Positions 16,857-24,455 of a stretch of 64,000 nucleotides of DNA are shown piece by piece. How positions within the stretch are numbered: position 1 is the stretch's first letter; every line of letters begins with the position of its first letter. This DNA is from Microbispora siamensis. Its GTDB lineage: Bacteria; Actinomycetota; Actinomycetes; Streptosporangiales; Streptosporangiaceae. A program made the translations under genes and the position numbers. The stretch covers positions 57,544 to 121,543 of the forward strand of contig NZ_BOOF01000037.1 of NCBI RefSeq assembly GCF_016863095.1, written 5' to 3'. The notes under the pieces were generated by a model. It was not told where the DNA came from. It saw only the letters and a list, made by a program, of their open reading frames with translations, and did no database searches.

Positions 16857-17864
16857 ATGACCCTCCACCTACGCTCAAGGGCGCCGGCGGGAGTCGCGCC
16901 GACCCTCGTGATCGCCGTGCTCGCCGTGCTCGCCGCGCCCGCTCCCGCGCCCGCGGCGGAGCCGCCGCCGTGTCCGCTGGTGATCGGCCACGGCGGCTAC
17001 CCGAAGAGCGCCGGCGCCAAGGCCAAGGACGTGATCCGCCAGCCCAACGTGCTGCGGGCGGTCGACGACCAGGCTTCGTGGGGCGCCGACGGCGTCGAGG
17101 CCGACGTCCAGCTCACGCGGCAGGGCACGAAGGCCGTCATGTGGCACAACAGGACGACGAACGGGCTGACCGGTCCCCGGCAGGAGATCCGCGAGATCGG
17201 GTGGGCCGACGGGCCCGGCAACCTGCGCGACCGCCGCGTCGCCCGCGGGCCGTACGCGGGTGAGCGCGTGCCGACGCTGCGGGAGTGGCTCGACCACGTC
17301 CGCGCCCGGGGGCTGATCGCGCTGCTGGAGATCAAGAAGTCCGCCGAGCCCGTCCTGGCCGATCCGGAGTACGGCGCCGCCGCATGGCGGGAGATCATCG
17401 ATCCCGTCGTCGAACGGCAGGACGAGCAGCCGATCCTCGTCTACTCACGCGACGAGTGGATCGAGGCGCAGCTCGCCGACCGGCTGCCCGAGCACCTGCG
17501 AGGTTCGGCGGCGAAGTGGACCGACGGCGTCAAGTGGGACGAGCCGCCGCCCCCTTGGCAGCTCAACGTGCCGCGGTGGCAGGCCGTGTTCGACCAGGCT
17601 CCCACCAGCGTGATGACCAGCCACACCGCGGACTACCGCGCCTGGCTGGACGGCAGGTGCCGCCGCGAGTCGTTTGCCGATCGACAGCCGTCGTACGAGA
17701 CGTCACCGCGTCGGTCGGAGGGTCCGGTCCGCGCCTTCCGCCGGATCCCGTACGGCCGTAAATCAGGTGACGGGCGCGGGCGGGGACGGCACGATGGAAC
17801 GTCGCCCCCCTTCCTCATGTCCCACGTCCTCCGGAGTTGTTCTCATGCCTGGCCTCCGCCGTGA
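16857..17864 (+). CDS. Secreted glycerophosphodiester phosphodiesterase-like protein
   Basis: A 335-residue protein with a signal peptide (about 1-30, ending APAPAAE) and a GDPD/PLCD-like barrel starting VIGHGGYP, with VEADVQLT and ALLEIKK as metal and catalytic positions. Members hydrolyse glycerophosphodiesters outside the cell. The ATG at 16857 has GGGAGGA upstream. The last 65 or so residues, after YRAWLDGRC, are Arg/Ser-rich, unlike the barrel family, and overlap the next gene's start by 20 bases. The natural C-terminus may have been lost by a frameshift near 17660. Confidence 0.72.
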   Translation: MTLHLRSRAPAGVAPTLVIAVLAVLAAPAPAPAAEPPPCPLVIGHGGYPKSAGAKAKDVIRQPNVLRAVDDQASWGADGVEADVQLTRQGTKAVMWHNRTTNGLTGPRQEIREIGWADGPGNLRDRRVARGPYAGERVPTLREWLDHVRARGLIALLEIKKSAEPVLADPEYGAAAWREIIDPVVERQDEQPILVYSRDEWIEAQLADRLPEHLRGSAAKWTDGVKWDEPPPPWQLNVPRWQAVFDQAPTSVMTSHTADYRAWLDGRCRRESFADRQPSYETSPRRSEGPVRAFRRIPYGRKSGDGRGRGRHDGTSPPFLMSHVLRSCSHAWPPP

Positions 17865-19101
17865 TCTCGGCCTGCTCAGGGACCGGCGGTTCGCCCTGCT
17901 GCTGGCGGCCCGGACGATCTCCGTACTCGGCACCGCCTTCGCACCGGTGGCCCTCGCCTTCGGCGTGCTCGGCCTCCCCGGCGCGACCGCCACGACGCTG
18001 TCCGCCGTGCTCACCGCCGAGGCGCTGCCGATGGTGCTGTTCATGCTCGTCGGCGGCGTGATCGCCGACCGGCTGCCGCGCCACCGGGTCATGATGGCGG
18101 GGGAGGCGCTCAACGCGGCGGCGTACTTCTCCCTGGCCGCGATGATGCTCACCGGCTGGACGCCGCTGCCCGCCCTCGTCACCGCGAGCGCGGTGAGCGG
18201 CATCGCCGCCGCGGTCCTGTTCCCCGCCCTGACCGGGATCATCCCGGACGTGGTGCCCGCCGACCGGCTGCAGACCGCGAACGCGCTGCTGGGACTGGGA
18301 CAGAACATCTCCCGCGTCACCGGCCTCGTGCTGAGCGGCGCGGCCGTGGTCCTGCTGGGGGGCGGATGGGCGTTGACGGCGAGCGGGGCGATGTTCGCCG
18401 TGGCCGCCGTGCTGATCGCGCTGCTGCGCCTCACCCCCGCCGAGCGCGCGGCCGGCGGCGGGCACTCGGTGCTGGCCGAACTGCGGGACGGCTGGCGCGA
18501 GTTCGTCTCCCGGCAGTGGCTGTGGGTGGTCGTCGCCCAGTTCTCGATCCTGGTCATGGCGCTGCAGGCCGCCCACGGCGTGCTCGGGCCGCTGGTGGCC
18601 AAGCAGTCGCTGGGCGGGGCGCCCGCATGGTCGGCCGTCCTCGCGGGCGAGGCCGTCGGCATGATCGTGGGGGTGGTCGTCACGCTGCGCCTGCGGCCTC
18701 GGCGGCCCATCCTGCTCGCCACGCTCCTCACGCTGCCCACCGCCGCGCCGTACGTGCTGCTCGGCCTGAGCGCACCGCTGTGGACGGTCGTGGCCGGGGC
18801 GTTCGTGATGGGGGTGTGCTTCGACATCTTCGGGGTGCTGTGGCAGACCACCATGCAGCGCGAGATCCCGGCCGAGTCGCTGTCCCGGGTGAGCTCCTAC
18901 GACGCGCTCGGGTCCCTGATGTTCGGGCCGCTCGGCCTGCTGCTGGCCGGGCCGGTGGCCATCGCGGTGGGACCGCGGCCGGCGCTGGTCGCCTGCGGGG
19001 CGGTCATCGTCCTGGTCACGCTGGCCGCGCTGCTGGCCCCCGGCGTACGCGGGCTGCGGGTCGCCGACGAGAAGCCGTCGGGCGTACCGGCCGCGACCTG
19101 A
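17845..19101 (+). CDS. MFS transporter, drug efflux type
   Basis: A 418-residue major facilitator with about 12 predicted helices. It begins MPGLRRDLGLLRDRRFALLL, the usual start of actinobacterial MFS pumps, and carries the loop motif GGVIADRLPRHRVMM between helices 2 and 3. The ATG at 17845 follows GGAG by nine bases; the frame is open further upstream but that part is Arg-rich and noncoding in character. No adjacent regulator is seen. Substrate unknown. Confidence 0.88.
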   Translation: MPGLRRDLGLLRDRRFALLLAARTISVLGTAFAPVALAFGVLGLPGATATTLSAVLTAEALPMVLFMLVGGVIADRLPRHRVMMAGEALNAAAYFSLAAMMLTGWTPLPALVTASAVSGIAAAVLFPALTGIIPDVVPADRLQTANALLGLGQNISRVTGLVLSGAAVVLLGGGWALTASGAMFAVAAVLIALLRLTPAERAAGGGHSVLAELRDGWREFVSRQWLWVVVAQFSILVMALQAAHGVLGPLVAKQSLGGAPAWSAVLAGEAVGMIVGVVVTLRLRPRRPILLATLLTLPTAAPYVLLGLSAPLWTVVAGAFVMGVCFDIFGVLWQTTMQREIPAESLSRVSSYDALGSLMFGPLGLLLAGPVAIAVGPRPALVACGAVIVLVTLAALLAPGVRGLRVADEKPSGVPAAT

Positions 19102-19191
19102 AAGTGCGCATTCTCCAACAAAGACGGTCTGTTCACCGGCGCGGCTTTCGTCCAAGGTGAGGGGGACGGGACGCCGCACACGGAGGTCACC

Positions 19192-19704
19192 ATGGAGGAC
19201 TACGGCATCACCGGCGCGCGGGTGGATCTGGAGGTCGTCGTCGACATGCCGCCCGAGCGGCTGTGGGACCTCGTCACCGCCGTCCACCGGGTGAGCGAGT
19301 GGAGCCCGGAGTGCGAGCACACCGCCCTGCTCGACGGCGGCGAGGGAACGGTCTCGGTGGGTACCCGCTTCGAGGGGCGCAACCGCCGCGAGGGCCGGGT
19401 TTGGACGGTGAACTGCCTCGTCACCGAGGTCGAGCGGCCGCGCTCGTTCGCATGGGTGGTGCTCGACCGCGCCGGCGACCCCGAACGCCCCTCGTCGTTC
19501 TGGCGCTACGACCTCGAACCCGGCGACCTGCCCGGCCAGACCAGGGTGCGGCACAGCTTCGTGCACGGCCCGGGAAACAGCGGCCTGCGCGAGATGATCG
19601 TCAACAACCCGGAGATCGCGCCGATCATCCTCGACGTACGCCTTGAGGAGCTGCGCAAGCACATGACCGAGACGCTCGACGCGATGACGGCCGCGTACGC
19701 GTGA
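19192..19704 (+). CDS. SRPBCC family protein (polyketide cyclase/dehydrase-like)
   Basis: A 170-residue START-like single-domain protein. It shows the family's opening strand and helix (VDLEVVVDMPPERLWDLVTAVHRVSEWSPEC), the VGTRFEGRNRR turn and the long C-terminal helix (LRKHMTETLDAMTAAYA). Such proteins bind hydrophobic ligands in a cavity; a catalytic role cannot be assigned. It stands alone, 90 bases after the MFS gene on the same strand. Confidence 0.85.
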   Translation: MEDYGITGARVDLEVVVDMPPERLWDLVTAVHRVSEWSPECEHTALLDGGEGTVSVGTRFEGRNRREGRVWTVNCLVTEVERPRSFAWVVLDRAGDPERPSSFWRYDLEPGDLPGQTRVRHSFVHGPGNSGLREMIVNNPEIAPIILDVRLEELRKHMTETLDAMTAAYA

Positions 19705-19749
19705 CCAGGGCCCGGAGCAGGGATCGCCCCCGCTCCGGGATCGCGGGAC

Positions 19750-20045
19750 CTACCGGACCGGCTTGGCCGGCCGGGCCTCGGCGATGATCCGTCCGCGCGG
19801 ATCTCACAGGTCCCGAACACGGCCTGGCAGACGACCAGGTCGAACGCGGCCGTCGGGGAAGGGGAGGTCGGCGGCGGCGCCCTGCCACACGCCGACGCGC
19901 ACGCCCGCCCCGCGGGCGTGTCCGCAGTGATCTCCACGAACGTGCGGCCGGGATGGAGCGCGGTCACCTCACAGCCGAGCCGCTGCCGCGGGTACCGCCG
20001 GGCCGTCGCGCCCTCCATGCCGGGCGCCTGCGTCCGGCCGGTCAC
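19750..20045 (-). pseudogene. Decayed SAM-dependent methyltransferase
   Basis: The 490-base gap before the sigma factor holds the wreck of a class I methyltransferase on the minus strand. Recognisable pieces lie in different frames: TARRYPRQR and FVEITADT in one, then AGVRVGVWQGAAADLPFPDG in the next, then AFDLVVCQAVF back in the first, and finally DPRGRIIAEARP ending at the TAG at 19750-19752. At least three frameshifts and loss of the SAM-binding glycine motif rule out function. Confidence 0.75.
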
Positions 20046-20195
20046 CTTCCGCCGTCCGGCCGTCGTCAGCTCATCCTGATACTCGTAGGCGAGTGACGTG
20101 CGGGAGTGTCGCTCGTCCCTACCGTGAACCCGAAGCGCGACAAGTGGCGAGACACGGCTGTCCAGATTCCCGAAGGGTTAGGCCGGCTCGATGCC

Positions 20196-20786
20196 ATGGT
20201 GTCGTTGATGATCCCCCTTGCCACCCCACGCCTGGACTCGGACCTGATCGCCGAGTCCAGGGCGCGGCCCGAGGCGTTCGCGGCGCTGTTCGACCGCTAC
20301 GCGGCCATGCTCTACCGCTACGTATCCCGCCGCCTCGGACCTGAGGTCGCCGAGGACCTGGTGGGAGAGACGTTCCTGGTCGCCTTCAGGCGCCGGGACC
20401 GCTACGACCTCACCCGCCCCGACGCCCGTCCCTGGCTGTTCGGCATCGTCAGCAAGCTCGTCTCCCGGCACCACCGCGACGAGGCCGCCCGCTACCGGGC
20501 GCTCACGCGCAGCCCGCTGGACGACGTCGCGGAGTCCCCCGCTGAACGCGTCGAGGACGGCGTGAGCGCCACGGCCGTCCGGCCGCTGCTGGCCGCCGCG
20601 CTCGCGCACCTGTCCAAGGGCGACCGCGATGTCCTGCTGCTCATCGCCTGGGCCGACCTGACGTACGACGAGGCGGCGCAGGCGCTCGGCATTCCCGTGG
20701 GCACCGTCCGCTCACGCCTGAACCGGGCACGCCGCAAGGTGCGCGAGGCGCTCGGCCACACCAACCCGCTGCGCGACGAGGAGTAA
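20196..20786 (+). CDS. ECF-type RNA polymerase sigma factor
   Basis: An ECF sigma factor of about 196 residues. Region 2 is FAALFDRYAAMLYRYVSRRLG then EDLVGETFLVAF. Region 4 is KGDRDVLLLIAWADLTYDEAA, with the recognition helix PVGTVRSRLNRARRKV. The start is uncertain: ATG at 20196 or 20208, or a leaderless GTG at 20106. The next gene begins two bases after the stop and encodes a membrane LCP protein with an anti-sigma-like N-terminus, so the pair is likely a regulatory module. A related pair lies at 40715-42225. Confidence 0.88.
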   Translation: MVSLMIPLATPRLDSDLIAESRARPEAFAALFDRYAAMLYRYVSRRLGPEVAEDLVGETFLVAFRRRDRYDLTRPDARPWLFGIVSKLVSRHHRDEAARYRALTRSPLDDVAESPAERVEDGVSATAVRPLLAAALAHLSKGDRDVLLLIAWADLTYDEAAQALGIPVGTVRSRLNRARRKVREALGHTNPLRDEE

Positions 20787-20788
20787 GC

Positions 20789-21847
20789 ATGGACGACCTC
20801 ACGATGCTCCGCGATCTCGGCCGCGGTCTCGAGCACGAGCCACCGGCCGGTCTCGCGCGCCAGCGGCGGCGCCTGCTGGACGAGGCGGCGGGCGGGCGCC
20901 GCCGACGCCTGACGCCATGGAGCGGCGGCCGCCGGGCAGGGTGGATCACCCTGGTGGCGGTCGCCGTGGTCACCGCCGTGCTGGTCGTGGTGCCGACCGT
21001 GCTGCTGCGCGGGACCACCGGCGCGCACACCGTGGCGCCGCTTACCGGGGACCGCCCGGCCAAGAAGGGCGAGGCCCTGACCGTGCTGCTCCTCGGCTCC
21101 GACCGGCGCCCGACGTCCGCAAACGCCGGCGACCTGGGCGAGCGCAGCGACCTCATGGTCCTCCTTCGGCTGTCCGCCGATCGGAAGCGGGCGACGGCCG
21201 TCAGCCTGCCCCGCGACTCCATGGTCCGGATCCCGCAGTGCCGGTCCGCCGACGGCCGGACCGTCGCCGCACATCAGGACATGATCAACCAGGCGTACGC
21301 GATCGGCGGCCTGACCTGCGCGTGGAAGACGGTGGAGAGCACCACGGGCGTGCGCGTCGACCACGCCGTCGCCATCCGCTACGACGGATTGGAGAAGCTG
21401 GTCGACGCACTCGGCGGCGTCGAGGTCGCCCTCCCCCGTGCCGTGGACGACCCCAAGGCGAAGCTGAAGCTGCCCGCCGGCCGGTCCGTCCTCGACGGCA
21501 GGACCGCGGTGGCCTACGCACGTCTGCGGTTCGCGTTGGGCGACGGCTCCGACATCGCGCGCATCAAGCGCAACCAGGCCCTCGTCCAGGCGTTGCTGAA
21601 GAAGTTCTCCCGAATCGACCGTCCCGCGGACCTGGCCGCCCTCGTCCGCGTGGCCGCGACGTCGGTCACCGCAGACGCGGGGCTGGACCTGGACACCATG
21701 CTCGGTCTGGCCCTGGACGTGCGGCGGGCCGGCACCCGGGTCACGTTCGTGACCGTTCCCTGGCAGCCCTCCAGGAAGGACCCGAACCGGATCGAATGGA
21801 AGCAACCGGACGCCGCCCGCCTGTTCGCACAGCTCGCGGCGAGCTGA
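20789..21847 (+). CDS. LytR-CpsA-Psr (LCP) family protein with anti-sigma-like N-terminus
   Basis: A 352-residue membrane protein. Residues 1-50 (DDLTMLRDLGRGLEHEPP, then RQRRRLLDEAAG) look like the cytoplasmic start of CU044_5270-type partners of ECF sigma factors. One helix follows (about 52-74). The rest is an LCP domain: TVLLLGSDRR, ERSDLMVLLRL, SLPRDSMV, INQAYAIGG and VAYARLRF. LCP enzymes transfer wall polymers to peptidoglycan. GAGGAG precedes the ATG, two bases after the sigma gene. The combination suggests the LCP protein also tethers or senses for its sigma factor; that is inference. Confidence 0.85.
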   Translation: MDDLTMLRDLGRGLEHEPPAGLARQRRRLLDEAAGGRRRRLTPWSGGRRAGWITLVAVAVVTAVLVVVPTVLLRGTTGAHTVAPLTGDRPAKKGEALTVLLLGSDRRPTSANAGDLGERSDLMVLLRLSADRKRATAVSLPRDSMVRIPQCRSADGRTVAAHQDMINQAYAIGGLTCAWKTVESTTGVRVDHAVAIRYDGLEKLVDALGGVEVALPRAVDDPKAKLKLPAGRSVLDGRTAVAYARLRFALGDGSDIARIKRNQALVQALLKKFSRIDRPADLAALVRVAATSVTADAGLDLDTMLGLALDVRRAGTRVTFVTVPWQPSRKDPNRIEWKQPDAARLFAQLAAS

Positions 21848-21848
21848 G

Positions 21849-23072
21849 TCACGACGCGGGCTCCCACAGGGCGGCGGCGCGGGCCTCGACGAGACCGCCG
21901 ATGCGGGCCAGCGCCTCGGCGGCGGGCATCGCGTCCAGGGCGCGGCCGTCGCGCAGGCGCAGCGCGACCTCGTCGCCCGCGGCCTCCTTCGCGCCGATCA
22001 CCGCCTGGTAGGGCGCAAGCCGGGCGGCCCGGACGCGAGCGCCCAGGCTGCCGTGCTCGGGCCCGGAGACCTCCGCCCGCAGGCCCAGCTCGGCGCAGTG
22101 CCGTACGAGCGCCTCGGCGGGGGGCAACTCGGCCTCGGTCACCGGCAGGACCACCATCTGGGTGGGGGCGAGCCAGGCGGGGAAGGCGCCGCCGTACACC
22201 TCGATGAGGTGCGCCACGGCCCGCTCCACGCTGCCGATGATGCTGCGGTGGACCATGACGGGCCGGTGCCTTGCGCCGTCGGGGCCGATGTAGTGCAGGT
22301 CGAACCGCTCGGGCTGGTGGAAGTCGACCTGCACGGTGGACAGGGTGGCCTCGCGTCCGGCGCCGTCGGCGATCTGCACGTCGATCTTCGGGCCGTAGAA
22401 CGCCGCCTCGCCCTCGACGGCCTCGTACGCCAGGCCGGAGCGGTCGAGGACGTCGGTCAGCATGGCGGTCGCCCGCCGCCACATGTCGGGGGCGGCCACG
22501 TACTTCCCACCGGCCCCCGGCAGGGACAGCCGGTAACGGACCGGGCGGATGCCGAGCACGGCGTACGCCCGCCTGATCATCTCCACGGCCCCGGCCGCCT
22601 CGGCGGCGACCTGGTCGAGGGTGCAGAAGATGTGCGCGTCGTTGAGCTGGATCGCCCGCACCCGGGTGAGCCCGCCGAGCACGCCCGACAGCTCGGAGCG
22701 GTACATGCCGCCCAGCTCGGCGACGCGCAGCGGCAGCTCACGGTAGCTGTGCGAGCGGGAGCGGTAGATCAACGCGTGGTGGGGGCACAGGCTCGGCCGC
22801 AGCACGACCTGCTCTCCCCCGAGGTCCATCGGCGGGAACATGTCGTCGCTGTAGTGGGACCAGTGCCCGGAGATCTCGTACAGCTCCCGTTTGCCGAGCA
22901 CGGGGGAGTACACGTGCCGGTATCCCGCGCGCCGTTCGGCGTCGCGGATGTACTCCTCCAGGGTGTGCCGGATGACGGCGCCGTCGGGCAGCCAGTAGGG
23001 CAGCCCGGAGCCGATCAGCGGGTCGGTGTCGAACAGGCCGAGCTCGCGGCCCAGCTTGCGGTGGTCGTGCAT
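21849..23072 (-). CDS. Short threonyl-tRNA synthetase lacking TGS and editing domains
   Basis: A class II synthetase of 407 residues, against about 640-680 for full ThrRS. It starts directly at the catalytic core (HDHRKLGRELGLFDTDPLIGSGLPYWLPDG). The three zinc ligands of ThrRS are kept: Cys in RPSLCPHH, His in NDAHIFC and His in VMVHRSIIGS. The anticodon-binding domain follows (about 310-400). The TGS and editing domains are absent, so it cannot clear Ser-tRNA(Thr) itself and is probably a second copy. It is preceded by a Thr-codon leader peptide and a hairpin. ATG at 23072, with GAGGAGA upstream. Confidence 0.88.
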   Translation of the reverse strand: MHDHRKLGRELGLFDTDPLIGSGLPYWLPDGAVIRHTLEEYIRDAERRAGYRHVYSPVLGKRELYEISGHWSHYSDDMFPPMDLGGEQVVLRPSLCPHHALIYRSRSHSYRELPLRVAELGGMYRSELSGVLGGLTRVRAIQLNDAHIFCTLDQVAAEAAGAVEMIRRAYAVLGIRPVRYRLSLPGAGGKYVAAPDMWRRATAMLTDVLDRSGLAYEAVEGEAAFYGPKIDVQIADGAGREATLSTVQVDFHQPERFDLHYIGPDGARHRPVMVHRSIIGSVERAVAHLIEVYGGAFPAWLAPTQMVVLPVTEAELPPAEALVRHCAELGLRAEVSGPEHGSLGARVRAARLAPYQAVIGAKEAAGDEVALRLRDGRALDAMPAAEALARIGGLVEARAAALWEPAS

Positions 23073-23120
23073 CGTGGTCTCCTCGCGTTCCGTGTGCGGC
23101 GAGGCGAGTGACCGGACGGC

Positions 23121-23151
23121 GAAGCCCCGGGGCAACTCGCCCCGGGGCTTC
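23121..23151 (-). terminator. Attenuator hairpin between the Thr leader peptide and the short thrS
   Basis: A perfect 13-bp stem (GAAGCCCCGGGGC with its complement, five-base loop) lies 14 bases after the leader stop and 48 bases before the synthetase ATG. Its location inside the leader of a tRNA synthetase gene indicates conditional termination. Confidence 0.75.
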
Positions 23152-23165
23152 GATGAAAGTACGTG

Positions 23166-23216
23166 TCAGCGCGCCGGGACGGTCTCCGGCGTCGTCGTCA
23201 GGCAGGCGCGCATCAT
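23166..23216 (-). CDS. Threonine-rich leader peptide (MMRACLTTTPETVPAR)
   Basis: A 16-codon frame whose residues 7-9 are three consecutive Thr codons (ACG ACG ACG), with a fourth Thr at position 12, ending in TGA. There is no Shine-Dalgarno. Instead a promoter-like TAGCGT lies seven bases before the first ATG, so the transcript probably starts at the ATG itself. Slow translation at the Thr run when charged tRNA(Thr) is scarce would favour readthrough of the hairpin at 23121-23151 into the ThrRS gene. Too short for standard gene calling. Confidence 0.75.
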   Translation of the reverse strand: MMRACLTTTPETVPAR

Positions 23217-23223
23217 GCCGCGA

Positions 23224-23253
23224 ACGCTAACACAGCCGCTGATCGTCTCCCAA
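23224..23253 (-). promoter_or_regulatory. Predicted promoter of the leader peptide/short thrS transcript
   Basis: On the minus strand TTGGGA (23253-23248) and TAGCGT (23229-23224) are separated by 18 bases. The expected start is the A of the leader ATG at 23216. Confidence 0.5.
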
Positions 23254-23281
23254 CCGGTTTCGCAGGCGGTGTTTGGCTACA

Positions 23282-23296
23282 TAGGTTGTAATCCTA
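23282..23296. promoter_or_regulatory. Predicted PadR operator, copy 1 (upstream of the CPBP protease)
   Basis: TAGGTTGTAATCCTA matches TAGGTAGTACTCCTA at 24083-24097 in 13 of 15 positions, with TAGG and CCTA as inverted ends. It lies 55 bases before the CPBP protease start. Confidence 0.62.
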
Positions 23297-23350
23297 ACTA
23301 GCTCGCTTTATCGTCTAAATCGCCAACACAGGTAAGAAGGACGGCAATCC

Positions 23351-24085
23351 ATGAGCATCTCTGCGAGCTTCTCGACCCCGGGCCTGCTCCTGACGGTCGC
23401 GCTGACGGCCTATCTGGCCTTCGCCGCTCCCTGGCTGGGCAAGCGCCAGTACGACCGGCTGGCGCGACGCCGCGCCCACGACCCCCGGGCGCTGGTGCAC
23501 GCGTACCGGCTGTGGATCGCCGAGGAGTGGATCTGGCTGGCGGTGACGGCGCTGATCCTGGTCCTGTCGCCGGGGCTCGACCCGGCGGATCTGGGATTCG
23601 CGATGCCGGGCAACCTGGACCAGATCGCCCCGGCGGTCGTCGGCATGACCGGCGCCATCGTGATCGGCACGCTGCTGCTCCGCCGCCTCGCCCGCTCGGG
23701 CCGTGCCGTACCGGGCCAGGCGGCCTTCGCGGAACTGATGCCGCGCACCCCCGCCGAGCGGTGGCACGGCCTCGCCATGGCGGTGACCGCGGGCGTCTGC
23801 GAGGAGATCGTCTACCGCGGCCTGCTCATCGCGTTCGGCGTCGGCGTGCTGGGCCTCGGCACCGCCGCGGCCGCCGCCCTGGCTCTGGCGGTCTTCGTCG
23901 CGGGCCACCTCTACCAGGGCTGGAAGGGCATGGTCGCGGTGACCCTCCTCGGTTTCTGGCTCACCATCGTGTACCTGTCCACCGGCAGCCTGCTGCTGCC
24001 GATTTTGATGCACGTCCTGATCGACGTACGGGGCCTCGTGTGCATGCCGGCACCCGCCGGGAAGACGGTCGGTCAAGCGGTCTAG
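23351..24085 (+). CDS. CPBP family intramembrane metalloprotease (CAAX/Abi)
   Basis: A 244-residue polytopic membrane protein of the CPBP family. The conserved motifs are EEIVYRG (the glutamate pair, near residue 152), HLYQGWKG and ILMHVLIDV, which together form the membrane-embedded active site. Bacterial members are poorly characterised; some act in self-protection or peptide maturation. AAGAAGGA precedes the ATG. A 15-bp motif upstream recurs in front of the padR gene that follows, so this gene probably belongs to the PadR regulon. Confidence 0.9.
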   Translation: MSISASFSTPGLLLTVALTAYLAFAAPWLGKRQYDRLARRRAHDPRALVHAYRLWIAEEWIWLAVTALILVLSPGLDPADLGFAMPGNLDQIAPAVVGMTGAIVIGTLLLRRLARSGRAVPGQAAFAELMPRTPAERWHGLAMAVTAGVCEEIVYRGLLIAFGVGVLGLGTAAAAALALAVFVAGHLYQGWKGMVAVTLLGFWLTIVYLSTGSLLLPILMHVLIDVRGLVCMPAPAGKTVGQAV

Positions 24086-24097
24086 GTAGTACTCCTA
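24083..24097. promoter_or_regulatory. Predicted PadR operator, copy 2 (in front of padR)
   Basis: TAGGTAGTACTCCTA, with GGTAG and CTACC as inverted arms (24085-24089, 24095-24099), overlaps the CPBP stop codon and lies ten bases before the PadR start. It is the partner of the copy at 23282-23296. Confidence 0.62.
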
Positions 24098-24107
24098 CCG
24101 TGCGAGG

Positions 24108-24455
24108 ATGAGGCACATGGCGACCGACCGCCGCGCGAGCTGGCTCAAGGGCGTCCTCGACCTGCTGGTGCTGGCCAGCCTGACCGAGGGCGAGAACTAC
24201 GGCTACGAGATCGCCAAGATGCTCGCCGGCTCCGGGCTCGGGCAGATCCGCGGCGGCACGCTCTATCCCGTGCTCAACCGCCTGGAGGAGGCGGGCCTGG
24301 TGTCGGCCGAGTTCCGGGTGACCGAGCGGGGCCCCGGCCGGCGCTACTACCGGCTCACCGAGCAGGGCAGGCGGACGCTGGCCGAGCAGGGCCGCCTGTG
24401 GCTGGCGTTCGACGAGTCCGTACGCACGGTGCTGGCCTCGGGAGGACTGAAGTGA
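24108..24455 (+). CDS. PadR family transcriptional regulator
   Basis: A 115-residue PadR-type winged-helix repressor. It has the usual opening (SWLKGVLDLLVLASLTEGENYGYEIAKML), the wing region GGTLYPVLNRLEEAGLV and a short C-terminal helix. The following gene starts at a GTGA overlap and encodes a HAAS-type membrane protein, the common PadR-HAAS arrangement. A near-palindrome directly upstream is repeated before the CPBP gene, pointing to autoregulation. The ATG at 24117 is an alternative start. Confidence 0.92.
   Translation: MRHMATDRRASWLKGVLDLLVLASLTEGENYGYEIAKMLAGSGLGQIRGGTLYPVLNRLEEAGLVSAEFRVTERGPGRRYYRLTEQGRRTLAEQGRLWLAFDESVRTVLASGGLK

Noticed and set aside
23072..23253. A T-box riboswitch upstream of the short thrS
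   Set aside because: No T-box sequence or specifier stem is visible. The short Thr-rich frame plus hairpin fits ribosome-mediated attenuation better.
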